NCBI RefSeq assembly: GCF_026870155.1
Contig: NZ_CP113975.1
Coordinates: forward strand, 496,001 to 560,000
Origin: Flavobacterium marginilacus
GTDB taxonomy: Bacteria > Bacteroidota > Bacteroidia > Flavobacteriales > Flavobacteriaceae
Direction of reading: 5' to 3'
Length of the DNA stretch: 64,000 bases
The position numbers and the translations under genes were made by a program. The notes under the pieces are model-generated. The model searched no databases. It was not told the origin of the DNA and saw only the letters and a list, made by a program, of their open reading frames with translations. Positions 1 to 9,967 of the stretch are shown in pieces; the first letter of the stretch is position 1; every line of letters starts with the position of its first letter.

Positions 1-1
1 T

Positions 2-943
2 AGTTTCATGATGCTGGCATTTACTGCTTCAGATGATTCTTCAGCACAGCAGGGAGGCGATTTAGGATATTTTGGACAAGGTCAAATGGTAAAACCATTC
101 AATGATTTCGTATTCAACAACGGTATTGGTAAAGTTGGATTAGTAGAAACTCCATTTGGTTTTCATATCATTAAAATTACAGATAAACAAGATGGTGTTC
201 GTTTAGCAACTGTTGCTCAAAAAATTGAAGCCTCAGAAGCTACTTCTGATAAAGTATTCCAGCAGGCAACTAAATTTGAAATGGAAGTTGCTGACAAAGA
301 TTTTAATAAAGTTGCAAAAGAAATGGCTCTTACTGTATCTCCAGCAGTTTCAGTAAAAGCAATGGATGAAAGCTTTGGTCCTTTAGGAGCTCAAAGAAAT
401 ATTGTAAGATGGGCTTTCGAGAAAGACTCTAAAGAAGGAGCTGTTAAAAGATTTGAAGTGGCAAATTTAGGGCACGTAATTGCGAAACTTAAAGCTATCG
501 ATAATTCAGGATTAGTTCCGGTTGCACAAGCAAGACCTTATGTGGAATCAATTCTTAAAAACAAGAAAAAAGCTGAAATTCTAAAAGCTAAAATGTCTGG
601 AAGTTCATTGGAGGCAATTGCAAAAGCAACAGGTAGTGCTGTTCAGAAAGCAACTGATGTTACTTTAGAAAATCCAGTTTTACCTGGAGGTGTTGGTCAA
701 GAAGCTAAAGTAGTTGGAAATGCATTTGCTTTGGCTGCTAATAAATTATCTGCTCCAATCGAAGGTGTTACTGGTGTTTATGTTGTGAAAAATATAAGTA
801 CTGTTAAAGCTCCAGCTCTTAAAAGCTATGCTGAAAATGTTACTAAATTAAAAGCACAAAGTGCATCAGATGCAAATAGAGTACTGCCTGCACTAAAAGA
901 AGGCGCTGATATAAAAGATAATAGAAAAGATTTTAATTACTAA
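2..943 (+). CDS. PpiD/SurA-like peptidylprolyl isomerase, C-terminal part (5' end outside window)
   Basis: The open frame runs in from the left edge, so the true start is missing; 313 residues remain. The first 60 visible residues carry the end of a parvulin rotamase domain (GGDLGYFGQGQMV, then TPFGFHIIKITD), the typical last strands of PpiC/SurA domains. The rest is the Ala/Lys-rich C-terminal region seen in Bacteroidota SurA_N/PpiD-type foldases, which are periplasmic chaperones for outer-membrane proteins. The N-terminal anchor and the start of the catalytic domain lie upstream, so activity cannot be judged here. A strong terminator follows within 20 bases, so it ends its transcription unit. 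The family call is good; PpiD rather than SurA is inferred from family layout. Confidence 0.85.
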   Translation, partial: SFMMLAFTASDDSSAQQGGDLGYFGQGQMVKPFNDFVFNNGIGKVGLVETPFGFHIIKITDKQDGVRLATVAQKIEASEATSDKVFQQATKFEMEVADKDFNKVAKEMALTVSPAVSVKAMDESFGPLGAQRNIVRWAFEKDSKEGAVKRFEVANLGHVIAKLKAIDNSGLVPVAQARPYVESILKNKKKAEILKAKMSGSSLEAIAKATGSAVQKATDVTLENPVLPGGVGQEAKVVGNAFALAANKLSAPIEGVTGVYVVKNISTVKAPALKSYAENVTKLKAQSASDANRVLPALKEGADIKDNRKDFNY

Positions 944-962
944 AAGTAGTTAATCTTAAAAT

Positions 963-1006
963 AAAAAATCCGATACTTATAACTGCGAGTATCGGATTTT
1001 TTGTTT
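963..1006 (+). terminator. Intrinsic terminator after ppiD-like gene
   Basis: A perfect 15-bp inverted repeat (963-977 with 988-1002, 10-base loop) ends in a T-rich run. It lies 19 bases after the stop codon of the foldase gene. Confidence 0.9.
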
Positions 1007-1284
1007 TAACCCTATTATTCCCTGCAGATATTTTCCCATATAAAATTGTGGCAAAATGTAATGCAGTTTTTTATTTGATAGCTGTTACCTTTCTTTCCTT
1101 TTATAAAATGATATTTTTTTGTGTTTCAGAATTGCATAAAAAACACTGTTTAAAGTTTATTTTGATATATAATCTAAACTATTTGTGTTATTAGAAAAAA
1201 TACTATTAATTTGCTCTGTTATTTTGAAAGAATTTATATCTATAAAGAATGGTTTTTATAAAATGAGAAATAATTTAACTAATA

Positions 1285-1728
1285 ATGTTTTGTATGTTTA
1301 AATTTTTTAGAAAAAAAACTAAAGTGTACTCCAAAATTGAAAATCACATTTTTGGAATAATTACTGAGTTATTGAAACTTAGCGTTACAGATATTAATTG
1401 TGACGAATTAGGAGGTAAATATTACTTAAGCAATGAAGAACAGCATTTTAGAGTTACGATATTTAGTAATGATGCAGTTATTAGATTAACAAACACCCGT
1501 GATTCAGTAGCTGAGAAATATGACAAAATCTTTGTTGATGATGTTTTAAGAGCTGTAAAAGAAGAAAAGCACCGCAGAATGGAATTAGTGTGTGATTCTA
1601 TAACTAACAGCATCGAAAAAATGGCTGAGCGTCTGCACAATACACTTATTGAATCGAACGAAAAAGCAGATCATACAATCCAGCTTATACAATCTGGAAA
1701 ATATAATAAAAGCAAAAAAGTGAATTAG
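1285..1728 (+). CDS. Hypothetical protein, 147 aa
   Basis: I do not recognise this protein. It starts with a very basic N-terminus (FKFFRKKTK), has no clear signal peptide or membrane segment, and ends in a charged, probably helical region from about residue 85 onward (KEEKHRRMELV to the C-terminus) that could form a coiled coil. A second in-frame ATG nine bases downstream (1294) could be the real start. It stands alone: a terminator precedes it, and the convergent GHMP kinase gene ends 30 bases beyond its stop. Base composition looks like the surroundings. It is probably a real lineage-specific gene, with function unknown. Confidence 0.6.
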   Translation: MFCMFKFFRKKTKVYSKIENHIFGIITELLKLSVTDINCDELGGKYYLSNEEQHFRVTIFSNDAVIRLTNTRDSVAEKYDKIFVDDVLRAVKEEKHRRMELVCDSITNSIEKMAERLHNTLIESNEKADHTIQLIQSGKYNKSKKVN

Positions 1729-1758
1729 GTCAATGTTTTTATCTAATGATTATGTTGG

Positions 1759-2685
1759 TTATCTGCCATGAAGCTGCAAAATCATATCGCTGTATTGAAT
1801 TATTGTCTCATATCCTTTATCCAAAAAGTAAGGTTTAGGATTTTCTTTCGAGACTATCAATGCAAAATCTCCTCCCCAAGCCCCAAGACTTTTAACGGTT
1901 CCGGTAAAATCCGGAAATAAAGATTCTTTTACTGTTTTTGTTTCAAGAATAGAGCTTAGTACTTTTTCATGGCTTTCTAGAGCCTGTACAAAAGTGTCTT
2001 CGTTTTTTGAATTCAAAACTGTTTCAGTAATCTGATCGATGATTTTTTTTGCTTCCTTTAAATTGTTCTTTTTCTCTTTATACGAAGCTATTGCACTTTT
2101 ACTGCTTTGCTTTTGATTGAGATAAACAAAGTATAGATTTTTTGAAAAAGCAGGATGGAATTTTACAGTTTCAACAATTGGTTTTTTTTCTTCAAGATGG
2201 TATATTATTGGAGAATTATTTTGAGCACAGGCAATATCGTAGCCGCTGCCCCCAAAGCTGTTTTTAAGAAGTGTAAAGGCATCGATGCTGAACCACTGGG
2301 CTATGTTGTTTATTAATGTGGAAGAAGTGCCGAGTCCCCATTTTTTTGGAAAATTCAATTGGGTTGTTATGTTGAAGCCCTGAGAATTTAGCAACAGTTC
2401 AGGATTGAGTTGGTCTGCTGTTCTTAAAATAGTAATTAATGTATTTTTTATTGATTCATTTTCAAAAGGAGTTTTTGTTAGAATGACAGAAATTGGGATT
2501 ATATCATCAAACCAGATACTTCCGTCTGAATCATAACTTTTCCATTTGATTTCCTGATTTTCGCCTTTTTCTATAATAAGGTTTTGTCCGAATTTTGTTG
2601 GCAGAGCCAATGCTTTTGCACCGTCAAGAACGAGATATTCTCCAGTTATCAAAAGTTTTCCGTTGCTGTAAAATGTTTTTTTCAT
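1759..2685 (-). CDS. GYDIA-type GHMP kinase (probable mevalonate-pathway kinase)
   Basis: A 308-aa member of the GHMP small-molecule kinase superfamily (galactose, homoserine, mevalonate and phosphomevalonate kinases). Residues 116-122 (WGLGTSS) are the glycine/serine-rich ATP-binding loop, and residues 147-152 (GSGYDIA) are the motif for which the GYDIA subgroup is named. The N-terminal SNGKLLITGEYLVLDGA stretch matches the start of mevalonate and phosphomevalonate kinases. It lies 13 bases downstream of an HMG-CoA reductase gene on the same strand, so the two are almost certainly co-transcribed. That context is the main argument for phosphorylating mevalonate or phosphomevalonate, leading to isoprenoids. 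The exact substrate is inferred. Confidence 0.85.
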   Translation of the reverse strand: MKKTFYSNGKLLITGEYLVLDGAKALALPTKFGQNLIIEKGENQEIKWKSYDSDGSIWFDDIIPISVILTKTPFENESIKNTLITILRTADQLNPELLLNSQGFNITTQLNFPKKWGLGTSSTLINNIAQWFSIDAFTLLKNSFGGSGYDIACAQNNSPIIYHLEEKKPIVETVKFHPAFSKNLYFVYLNQKQSSKSAIASYKEKKNNLKEAKKIIDQITETVLNSKNEDTFVQALESHEKVLSSILETKTVKESLFPDFTGTVKSLGAWGGDFALIVSKENPKPYFLDKGYETIIQYSDMILQLHGR

Positions 2686-2698
2686 TTTAAAACAATAA

Positions 2699-4015
2699 TT
2701 ATTTCCTTAAATTTTCAATAAAATCAACTACTGCACTATGTGATACAACGTGGTGTTTGAAATGTTTTTTAATCAGATGACGCTCTTCATCACTGGCTTC
2801 AAACTGGTTGAGAATATTGTTCAAATGCATTTTCATGTGTCCTTCCTGAATTCCGGTTGTAGTTAAGGAACGTAATGCGGCAAAGTTTTGAGCCAGTCCA
2901 GCAACTGCAACGATCTGCATCAATTCTTTGGCAGAAGGTTTTTCAAGCATTTCCAGAGATAATTTAACCAAAGGGTGAAGTGAAGTCAGTCCTCCGACAG
3001 TTCCTAGAGCCAATGGGATTTCAAGCCAGAAACTGAAGATTCCGTTTTCGATTTTGGCATGAGATAGGCTGGAGTATTGACCGTGTTTTGAAGCATAGGC
3101 ATGTACACCGGCTTCAACTGCTCTGAAATCATTTCCTGTGGCCAGTACAACAGCGTCGATTCCATTCATTATACCTTTATTGTGTGTTACAGCACGAAAA
3201 GGTTCTACTTCGGCAATTTGGACTGCCTGTATAAATTTTGCTGCAAAATCATGTGGGTTTTCAATATGTTTTTCGGCGAGATCTTCAATCGGGCAGGAAA
3301 CTTCGGCTCGTACAATGCAGTTTGGAACATAATTGGAAAGAATACTCATTACTACTTTGATGTTTTTTTCTTCCTCCGAAAATAAGTCATAATTGTGTGC
3401 TTCTTCCCGTAATGTCTGGGCAGATTGTTCCAGACAGGAGTTGATGAAATTAGCGCCCATACTGTCAGCCGTTTCAAAAGTAATATGAAGCTGATGATAA
3501 TTTGGGAGGAGATCGGTTTTGTCTTTTAGAATTATATCCAAAATACCGCCGCCTCTTTTCTGCATGTTTTTGGTTAAATGCTCGGTGGCTTCAAATAATT
3601 TGGATTTTAATTGAGCAAAAAATGGAATCAGTTTGGTTTTGTCGCCTTCATAAATAAAATGAACCTGGCCAATTTTCTCGGTGCTGACAACCGTTGCTTT
3701 GAACCCGCCTCGTGAAGACCAGAATTTTGCCGCTTTGGAAGCAGCTGCAACAACAGAACTTTCTTCAATTGCCATTGGGATAGTGCTGTACTTTCCATTA
3801 ATCAGAAAGTTTGGAGCGACTCCCAAAGGAATGTAGAAATTTGAAATCGTATTTTCTATGAATTCATCATGCAGTTTTTGAATTTTTTCGTCCGAATTCC
3901 AGTAGTTTTTCAATAATGTGATGGCTTCACCAGGAGTTGAAAAATAGTTATTGGCAATCCAGTTTATTTTTTCTTCTTTGGATAATTTAGAAAATCCGGC
4001 AACAGCGTTGTTCAT
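2699..4015 (-). CDS. Hydroxymethylglutaryl-CoA reductase, class II
   Basis: A 438-aa class II (bacterial, soluble) HMG-CoA reductase, the enzyme linking HMG-CoA and mevalonate. Recognisable motifs are the catalytic-glutamate region (AIEESSVVAAASKAAKFW), the NAD(P)-binding DSMGANFIN stretch, the catalytic-lysine region (THNKGIMNGIDAV) and the C-terminal catalytic His (GIQEGHMKMH). No membrane segments are present, unlike eukaryotic class I enzymes. Such enzymes are often labelled degradative because of Pseudomonas mevalonii, but in Flavobacteriia with a mevalonate kinase next door the biosynthetic direction (mevalonate, then isopentenyl diphosphate) is far more likely. It is the first gene of a two-gene operon with the GHMP kinase. 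Confidence 0.93.
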   Translation of the reverse strand: MNNAVAGFSKLSKEEKINWIANNYFSTPGEAITLLKNYWNSDEKIQKLHDEFIENTISNFYIPLGVAPNFLINGKYSTIPMAIEESSVVAAASKAAKFWSSRGGFKATVVSTEKIGQVHFIYEGDKTKLIPFFAQLKSKLFEATEHLTKNMQKRGGGILDIILKDKTDLLPNYHQLHITFETADSMGANFINSCLEQSAQTLREEAHNYDLFSEEEKNIKVVMSILSNYVPNCIVRAEVSCPIEDLAEKHIENPHDFAAKFIQAVQIAEVEPFRAVTHNKGIMNGIDAVVLATGNDFRAVEAGVHAYASKHGQYSSLSHAKIENGIFSFWLEIPLALGTVGGLTSLHPLVKLSLEMLEKPSAKELMQIVAVAGLAQNFAALRSLTTTGIQEGHMKMHLNNILNQFEASDEERHLIKKHFKHHVVSHSAVVDFIENLRK

Positions 4016-4441
4016 AGTATAAATTATGGCTTAATGACCACAAAGATACACATTCCGTTTTATTGCTTTTTTTAAAATGATTCTCTATTTTATATTCAGT
4101 AAATTTATTTAGAAAAATGATTTTTTGAAATTCAAAACAGTGTATATATTTTGTAATAATAAGTTTTGTTTTGTTGTGAAATTTTAAATACTGCAAAATA
4201 AATGGGAAGAATGATTGCAGTTTGTTTAGTTGTTTTGGGATTATTCATAGAAATTGTTAAAAATAATTTTTTATAACATTTAACAGGGGAAAAGTGTTTT
4301 ATTTATAAAATTTTCACTAAAATTGTCACTTTTATAACTTAAAAGGTATTGTAAGATCTGCATAATATTTAATTTGGATAAATACTGATTTTCTTACCTA
4401 AACGAATTGTAATGTTGCAAATGAAACAAATTTAACTATAT
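4016..4441. other. Gene-free divergent intergenic region
   Basis: About 425 bases of AT-rich sequence lie between the leftward HMG-CoA reductase gene and the rightward dipeptidyl peptidase gene. It must hold the promoters of both. I see no convincing TAnnTTTG match for either, no small reading frame I would trust and no strong hairpin. Confidence 0.5.
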
Positions 4442-6619
4442 ATGATTTCGAATAAAATTACTGTGTTGCTTTTATTTTTGTGTGTTTCGGTTTTTGGACA
4501 GCAAAAAATAACCGTCGAAGAAATTTATACAGGTGCTTTTCGTACCAAAGGAATGGATGAACTGCAATCGATGAAAAATACGAATCAATACACGGTATTG
4601 AATTCGGACAGAACAACCAGAAGCATGCAGATCGATCTTTATGATTTTGCAACATTAAAAAAAGTGTCTAACCTGATTGATACTAAAAATTTCAAGGAAT
4701 TGGCTGACGGAATTGACAGCTATACGTTTGATGATTCAGAAAAAAAGATTTTAATTGCCTGTAATTCAAACCAAATTTTCCGCCACTCTTTTACAGCAGA
4801 TTATTTTTTATATGATATCGCTGGTAAAACCCTGACTAAGCTTTTTGATTTTCAGGTACAGGAGCCGACTTTTTCGCCTGATGGAACTAAAATTGCTTAT
4901 GCCAAAGAAAATAATTTATATGTTTACGATATAGCTTCGAAAACAAATACAGCAGTTACCACCGATGGAAAAAAGAATGCCGTGATTAATGGAATTACGG
5001 ATTGGGTTTATGAAGAAGAATTTGCTTTTGTCCGCGCTTTCGATTGGAGCAAAGACAGTAAAAAATTAGCTTATATCCGTTTTGATGAAAGTCAGGTTCC
5101 TGAATTTTCAATGTCGATTTTTCAAAAAAGCCTGTACCCTACAATAGAAACATTTAAATATCCTAAAGCAGGTGAAAAAAACTCTTTAGTTTCACTGCAT
5201 TTATATAATGTTGATTCTAAAGCTTTGCTAAATGTTGATTTAGGAAAATATAATGATTTTTACATTCCTAGAATTGAATGGACAAATGATGCCAATATTC
5301 TATCTGCAAAAGTTGTTAATCGTCACCAGGATAATTTAGATTTATTATTTGTTGACGGAACTACAGGAGCTGCCAAAGTTGTTTTTAACGAGACAGAGAA
5401 AGGATATATTGATTTTATTGACACAGATAATTTGACTTTTCTGAATGATAACAGTTTTATCTGGACAAGTGAAAAAGATGGTTTTAACCACATTTACCTT
5501 TATGATAAAACCGGAAAACTGAAAACTCAAATTACGAAAGGAAACTGGGAGGTTACTTCATACTACGGTTTTGACGAAAAAACAAAAACCATTTTTTATC
5601 AGTCTACAGAAAATGGTTCAATCAACCGAGATATTTACCGCATAGGATTAGACGGAAAAAACAAAGTACGTTTATCTAAAAACACTGGAACAAATGCTGC
5701 GACTTTCAGCCCTAACTTCCAGTTCTTTATCAATACTTTCTCAAGCGCTTCTCAGCCTATAACTTATACTCTAAACGATTCAAAAACAGGGAAAGAAATT
5801 CAGGTTATCGAAAACAATCAGGCCCTTGCTTCAAAATTAGCGGGTTATAATCTGCCGTTAAAAGAGTTTTTTGTTTTAAAAACTGCAAAAGGAAATGAAT
5901 TGAACGCCTGGATTTTGAAGCCAAAAGATTTTGATGCTTCTAAAAAGTATCCAGTTTTTATGTACCAATATTCTGGACCAGGATCACAGCAGGTAAATAA
6001 CGACTGGAATTCTGCTGACGATTATTGGTTTCTGTCGCTTACCCAGCAGGGTTACATTGTGGTTTGTGTGGACGGAAGGGGAACCGGTTTTAAAGGTGCC
6101 GATTTTAAAAAAGTTACTCAAAAAGAATTAGGGAAATACGAAGTTGAAGATCAGATTGATGCTGCAAAAGTAATCGGAGCTTATCCTTATGCAGATGCCT
6201 CAAGAATTGGAATTTTTGGGTGGTCTTATGGTGGTTTTATGGCTTCCAACTGTATTTTTCAGGGAGCCGATGTTTTCAAAATGGCAATAGCGGTAGCTCC
6301 GGTAACCAACTGGCGTTTTTATGACAGTATTTACACTGAAAGATACATGCAGACACCGCAGGAGAATGCAAGCGGATATGATAATAACTCACCAATTAAT
6401 CATGTAAGTAAATTGAAAGGGAAATTTCTTTTGATTCACGGTTCGGGTGATGATAACGTACATGTACAGAATACCATGCAGATGATGGAAGCTTTAATTC
6501 AAGCAAATAAGCAATTTGATTCGCAGATATATCCGGATAAAACCCATGGTATATATGGCGGTAAAACAAGAATTCAGCTGTACAATAAAATGACTAACTT
6601 TATCAAAGAAAATTTATAA
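4442..6619 (+). CDS. Dipeptidyl peptidase IV (S9 family)
   Basis: A 725-aa secreted serine peptidase that removes X-Pro/X-Ala dipeptides from peptide N-termini. Residues 1-20 are a signal peptide ending in FG-Q. The first two thirds form the DPP-IV beta-propeller. The C-terminal alpha/beta-hydrolase domain has the nucleophile in GWSYGG (Ser595), the acid in GSGDDNVH (Asp670) and the histidine in KTHGIYGG (His702), in the order and spacing of the S9B family. It is followed at 26 bases by the first of two peptide-transporter genes, suggesting a unit that cuts proline-containing oligopeptides in the periplasm and imports the products. Length is normal for the bacterial enzyme. Confidence 0.95.
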   Translation: MISNKITVLLLFLCVSVFGQQKITVEEIYTGAFRTKGMDELQSMKNTNQYTVLNSDRTTRSMQIDLYDFATLKKVSNLIDTKNFKELADGIDSYTFDDSEKKILIACNSNQIFRHSFTADYFLYDIAGKTLTKLFDFQVQEPTFSPDGTKIAYAKENNLYVYDIASKTNTAVTTDGKKNAVINGITDWVYEEEFAFVRAFDWSKDSKKLAYIRFDESQVPEFSMSIFQKSLYPTIETFKYPKAGEKNSLVSLHLYNVDSKALLNVDLGKYNDFYIPRIEWTNDANILSAKVVNRHQDNLDLLFVDGTTGAAKVVFNETEKGYIDFIDTDNLTFLNDNSFIWTSEKDGFNHIYLYDKTGKLKTQITKGNWEVTSYYGFDEKTKTIFYQSTENGSINRDIYRIGLDGKNKVRLSKNTGTNAATFSPNFQFFINTFSSASQPITYTLNDSKTGKEIQVIENNQALASKLAGYNLPLKEFFVLKTAKGNELNAWILKPKDFDASKKYPVFMYQYSGPGSQQVNNDWNSADDYWFLSLTQQGYIVVCVDGRGTGFKGADFKKVTQKELGKYEVEDQIDAAKVIGAYPYADASRIGIFGWSYGGFMASNCIFQGADVFKMAIAVAPVTNWRFYDSIYTERYMQTPQENASGYDNNSPINHVSKLKGKFLLIHGSGDDNVHVQNTMQMMEALIQANKQFDSQIYPDKTHGIYGGKTRIQLYNKMTNFIKENL

Positions 6620-6645
6620 CCCAAATCACAAATACCAAAACAAAA

Positions 6646-8337
6646 ATGACCGAAAATCAAACGAAAACAGCACATCCAAAAGGTCTTTGGGTGCTATTTG
6701 GAACCGAAATGTGGGAACGTTTTAACTTCTATGGAATGCGGACCCTGCTAACTCTGTTTTTAGTAAATTCTTTATTAATGAAAGAAGAAGATGCTTCTTT
6801 AATTTATGGAGGTTTCCTTGGGCTTTGTTATTTAACTCCAATGTTAGGAGGTTTTATTGCAGACCGTTTTTTTGGGAATAGAAACTGTATCATGCTGGGC
6901 GGATTATTAATGGCTATAGGACAGTTGTTGTTATTTACAAGTGCAAGTGTTTTTGTTGATAATATCGGTTTGGCTACTGCTATAATGTATTCTGGATTAG
7001 GGGTAATCATTTTTGGGAATGGTTTTTTTAAGCCAAATATTTCCAGTATGGTTGGAAGTTTATATCCAAAACAGGAAAAGACTAAATTGGATACAGCTTT
7101 TACCATTTTTTATATGGGAATAAACATAGGTGCTTTTTTAGGTCAATTTATATGTCCATTAGTTGGTGATGTTAAAAGCGAAGGTGGTATAAGGGATATT
7201 TATGCTTTCAAATGGGGATTTCTTGCAGCAGCGATTGCAATGCTTATAGGAACGCTGGTGTTTTATTTCTTGAAAAACAAATATGTGGTAACACCGGAAG
7301 GTAAGCCATTAGGAGGACTTCCGTCTAAAAATGAATCATCTGATTATGAAGAAGGAGAGGCTCAAAGCGCAGTTTTTTCTGCTAAATCATTAATAGTTTC
7401 TGCGTTAGCTTTCGTTGGAATGTTCTTTTTGTTTCATTTTTCAGTAGACGGAGATAATGTTGTTAAAACTATTATTTATCCAATTATTTATGCCTGCGGA
7501 ATCACTTTGGCAGGTTTAATTTTATCGGATAGTTCATTGACGAAAGTTGAAAAAGATAGGATCTGGGTTATTTATATCATTTCATTTTTCATTATATTCT
7601 TTTGGGCAGCATTTGAGCAGGCTGGTTCTTCATTAACTTTTATTGCCGATAACCAAACGGACAGAAACTTTTTTGGTTGGCCAATGCCAGCATCAATGGT
7701 ACAGATTTTTAATGGATTATTTGTTGTTGCATTAGCGGTTCCATTTAGTATGCTTTGGGATAAATTAAGAGCTAAAGATAAAGAACCTATTTCTCCTGTT
7801 AAATTAGCTTTGGGGCTATTGATAATTGCGATAAGCTTTTTTATGATTGCTAATCAGGTAAAAGACCTTGGGAACTCTGGATTATTGGCTGTAAAATGGT
7901 TGATTTTGCTATATTTATTGAATACCTGTGCCGAGCTTTGTTTATCTCCAATTGGTTTGTCATTGGTCGGTAAATTATCACCTAAACGTTTTTCTTCGTT
8001 ACTATATGGCGTATTTTTCTTGTCGAATGCATCAGGATATGCACTTGCAGGAACTTTAGGAGCAATATTGCCGGCTACAGGAGACAAATTTGCTAAAGCA
8101 AAAGAATTAGGAATTGATTTGCAGGCTGTATTGGATAAAAAAATAACTCTAACAGCAGAACAATTACAATTATTAGACAAAAATCAGATTATGGATCATA
8201 ACCCGGTTTTTGCTGGTTTTGAAATTCATAATTTATTTGAGTTTTTTATGGTCTTTGTAAGTTTAACTGGGCTTGCAGCACTATTGTTATTTGCATTAAC
8301 TCCATTTTTGAAAAAAATGATGCATGGTGTCAGATAA
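6646..8337 (+). CDS. POT-family proton-coupled peptide transporter (first copy)
   Basis: A 563-aa inner-membrane carrier of the proton-dependent oligopeptide transporter (POT/PTR2) family, which imports di- and tripeptides. The hallmark ExxERF motif near the N-terminus (TEMWERFNFYGMR), the GGFIADRFFG loop and the PTR2 signature FYMGINIGAFLG are present. The family's 12-14 hydrophobic segments can be followed, with a hydrophilic insert around residues 215-245 and a second loop before the last helix. It follows the dipeptidyl peptidase IV gene by 26 bases and is closed by a strong terminator. It is homologous to the next gene but clearly diverged, so this is an old tandem duplication. Confidence 0.93.
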   Translation: MTENQTKTAHPKGLWVLFGTEMWERFNFYGMRTLLTLFLVNSLLMKEEDASLIYGGFLGLCYLTPMLGGFIADRFFGNRNCIMLGGLLMAIGQLLLFTSASVFVDNIGLATAIMYSGLGVIIFGNGFFKPNISSMVGSLYPKQEKTKLDTAFTIFYMGINIGAFLGQFICPLVGDVKSEGGIRDIYAFKWGFLAAAIAMLIGTLVFYFLKNKYVVTPEGKPLGGLPSKNESSDYEEGEAQSAVFSAKSLIVSALAFVGMFFLFHFSVDGDNVVKTIIYPIIYACGITLAGLILSDSSLTKVEKDRIWVIYIISFFIIFFWAAFEQAGSSLTFIADNQTDRNFFGWPMPASMVQIFNGLFVVALAVPFSMLWDKLRAKDKEPISPVKLALGLLIIAISFFMIANQVKDLGNSGLLAVKWLILLYLLNTCAELCLSPIGLSLVGKLSPKRFSSLLYGVFFLSNASGYALAGTLGAILPATGDKFAKAKELGIDLQAVLDKKITLTAEQLQLLDKNQIMDHNPVFAGFEIHNLFEFFMVFVSLTGLAALLLFALTPFLKKMMHGVR

Positions 8338-8360
8338 TTTAACTAAATAAAAAATACAAG

Positions 8361-8406
8361 AAAAACATCATCTTTGGATTTAGTCTGAAAGATGATGTTT
8401 TTTGTT
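8361..8406 (+). terminator. Intrinsic terminator between the two POT genes
   Basis: A perfect 15-bp inverted repeat (8361-8375 with 8388-8402) with a T-rich end. It separates the two transporter genes and overlaps an upstream in-frame ATG (8392) of the second gene, which argues that the second gene starts further downstream at 8428. Confidence 0.9.
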
Positions 8407-8427
8407 TATACACTTAAAATAATTATA

Positions 8428-9912
8428 ATGGAACAGAATTTAAGTATTGAACAAATTCAAAATTTTAAAGGAAAATATCCTAAACAATTATGGTATTTGT
8501 TTACTGTAGAAATGTGGGAACGGTTTTGCTTTTATGGAATGCGGGGTGTTTTGACCTTTTTTATGGTTGACCAGCTTTTTCTAAAAGATGATGCTGCGAA
8601 TCTGCAGTATGGCGCTATTCAGGCATTTGTATATGCTTTTACATTTGTTGGAGGTATTTTTGCGGATAAAGTTTTAGGATTTAAAAAATCTCTGTTTTTT
8701 GGAGGTATCGTTATGATTCTGGGAAATCTGCTTATTGCTTTTGCTCCGCAGCAGCTGTTTTATTATGGTTTAGCATTTTCTATAATTGGAACTGGTTTTT
8801 TTAAACCTAATATTTCTTCAATGGTTGGAGAACTCTATCATGAAAATGATCATAGAAGAGACGCAGGTTATGGAATGTTCTATGCAGGAATTAACATAGG
8901 CGGTTTTTTTGGAGGTATTCTGTGTATTTATTTAGGGAAATATTATTCTTGGCAATTGTGTTTTCTTTCAGCGGCTATTGTTATGATGTTTGGGCTTCTT
9001 ACTTTTTTGTTTACCAAAAAACATCTTGGTCCAATTGGTAATTCTCCACTGCTGCATTTAGAACCAAATAAAAGAAAATTTAGAGAAATAGCGGTATATA
9101 TTGGATCGTTATTGAGTATTCCTCTTATTTTTATAATGGTAAAAAATACTGATTATACGGATTATTTCATGTACACAATTGGTATAATCGCGATTATTTA
9201 TTTTCTGTACGAAGTCATAAAATTAGGCGATATAAAAGTGCAGAAAAAGATGATTGCAGCATTCACTTTTGTTTTCTTTTATTTAGTGTTTAATGCAATC
9301 TATGAGCAGAGCGGAGGTTCGCTGTCACTTTTTGCCAAAGATAATCTAAGTTATAATCTGCTAGGATTCACTGTAGATCCAAATGCGGTAAACAACAGTT
9401 CAAATACTTTATTTGTTGTTGTGTTTAGTCCTTTAGTCGGACTGCTTTGGCTTTGGCTGGCCAAAAAGAAAATTGAGCCTAATACTTTGATTAAATTTGG
9501 TATCGGCTTCTTATTTTTATCGGCTTCTTTTTATATTTTTTATTACACTAAATTTTTTGCAGATGTTAACGGAATCACTTCGCTGAACGTGTTTACATTT
9601 GCTTATTTGGTAACAACAATCGGCGAATTGTGTTTAGGACCAATTGGAATGTCGATTTTGACTAAGCTTTCGCCAAAAAGACTCTTTGGAATGATGATGG
9701 GATTGTGGTTTCTGGCAAGTGCTTTTGGCCAGTTATTTGCAGGGAAATTGGGAGCTGAAATTTCAAAATCAAATACTGGTACAACTTTAATGTCTAAGCT
9801 GCAGTCATATACTGATGGTTACTATCAGCTGGCTGTTTATTCGTTAGTGGCAGGGGTTATCCTGATTGCAGTTTCTCCTTTGATTAAAAAATTAATGCAA
9901 GATGTAAAATAG
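8428..9912 (+). CDS. POT-family proton-coupled peptide transporter (second copy)
   Basis: A member of the same family as the preceding gene, 494 aa from the ATG at 8428. That start is chosen because the alternative at 8392 lies inside the terminator hairpin, and because the protein then begins like other POT carriers, with EMWERFCFYGMR about 30 residues in. The PTR2 signature FYAGINIGGFFG and the SGGSLSLFAKDN loop are visible. It lacks the hydrophilic insert and the larger final loop of the first copy, making it about 70 residues shorter. Two differing copies next to a dipeptidyl peptidase suggest carriers with different peptide preferences, which is inference. Confidence 0.92.
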   Translation: MEQNLSIEQIQNFKGKYPKQLWYLFTVEMWERFCFYGMRGVLTFFMVDQLFLKDDAANLQYGAIQAFVYAFTFVGGIFADKVLGFKKSLFFGGIVMILGNLLIAFAPQQLFYYGLAFSIIGTGFFKPNISSMVGELYHENDHRRDAGYGMFYAGINIGGFFGGILCIYLGKYYSWQLCFLSAAIVMMFGLLTFLFTKKHLGPIGNSPLLHLEPNKRKFREIAVYIGSLLSIPLIFIMVKNTDYTDYFMYTIGIIAIIYFLYEVIKLGDIKVQKKMIAAFTFVFFYLVFNAIYEQSGGSLSLFAKDNLSYNLLGFTVDPNAVNNSSNTLFVVVFSPLVGLLWLWLAKKKIEPNTLIKFGIGFLFLSASFYIFYYTKFFADVNGITSLNVFTFAYLVTTIGELCLGPIGMSILTKLSPKRLFGMMMGLWFLASAFGQLFAGKLGAEISKSNTGTTLMSKLQSYTDGYYQLAVYSLVAGVILIAVSPLIKKLMQDVK

Positions 9913-9967
9913 CTCATAATTTTGATGCAATATTTGTTTACATTTGAAAAAAAATAATTACCGCAAA

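Noticed and set aside
8392..8427. Upstream ATG for the second POT transporter
   Set aside because: It lies within the terminator hairpin and adds residues not seen in the family.
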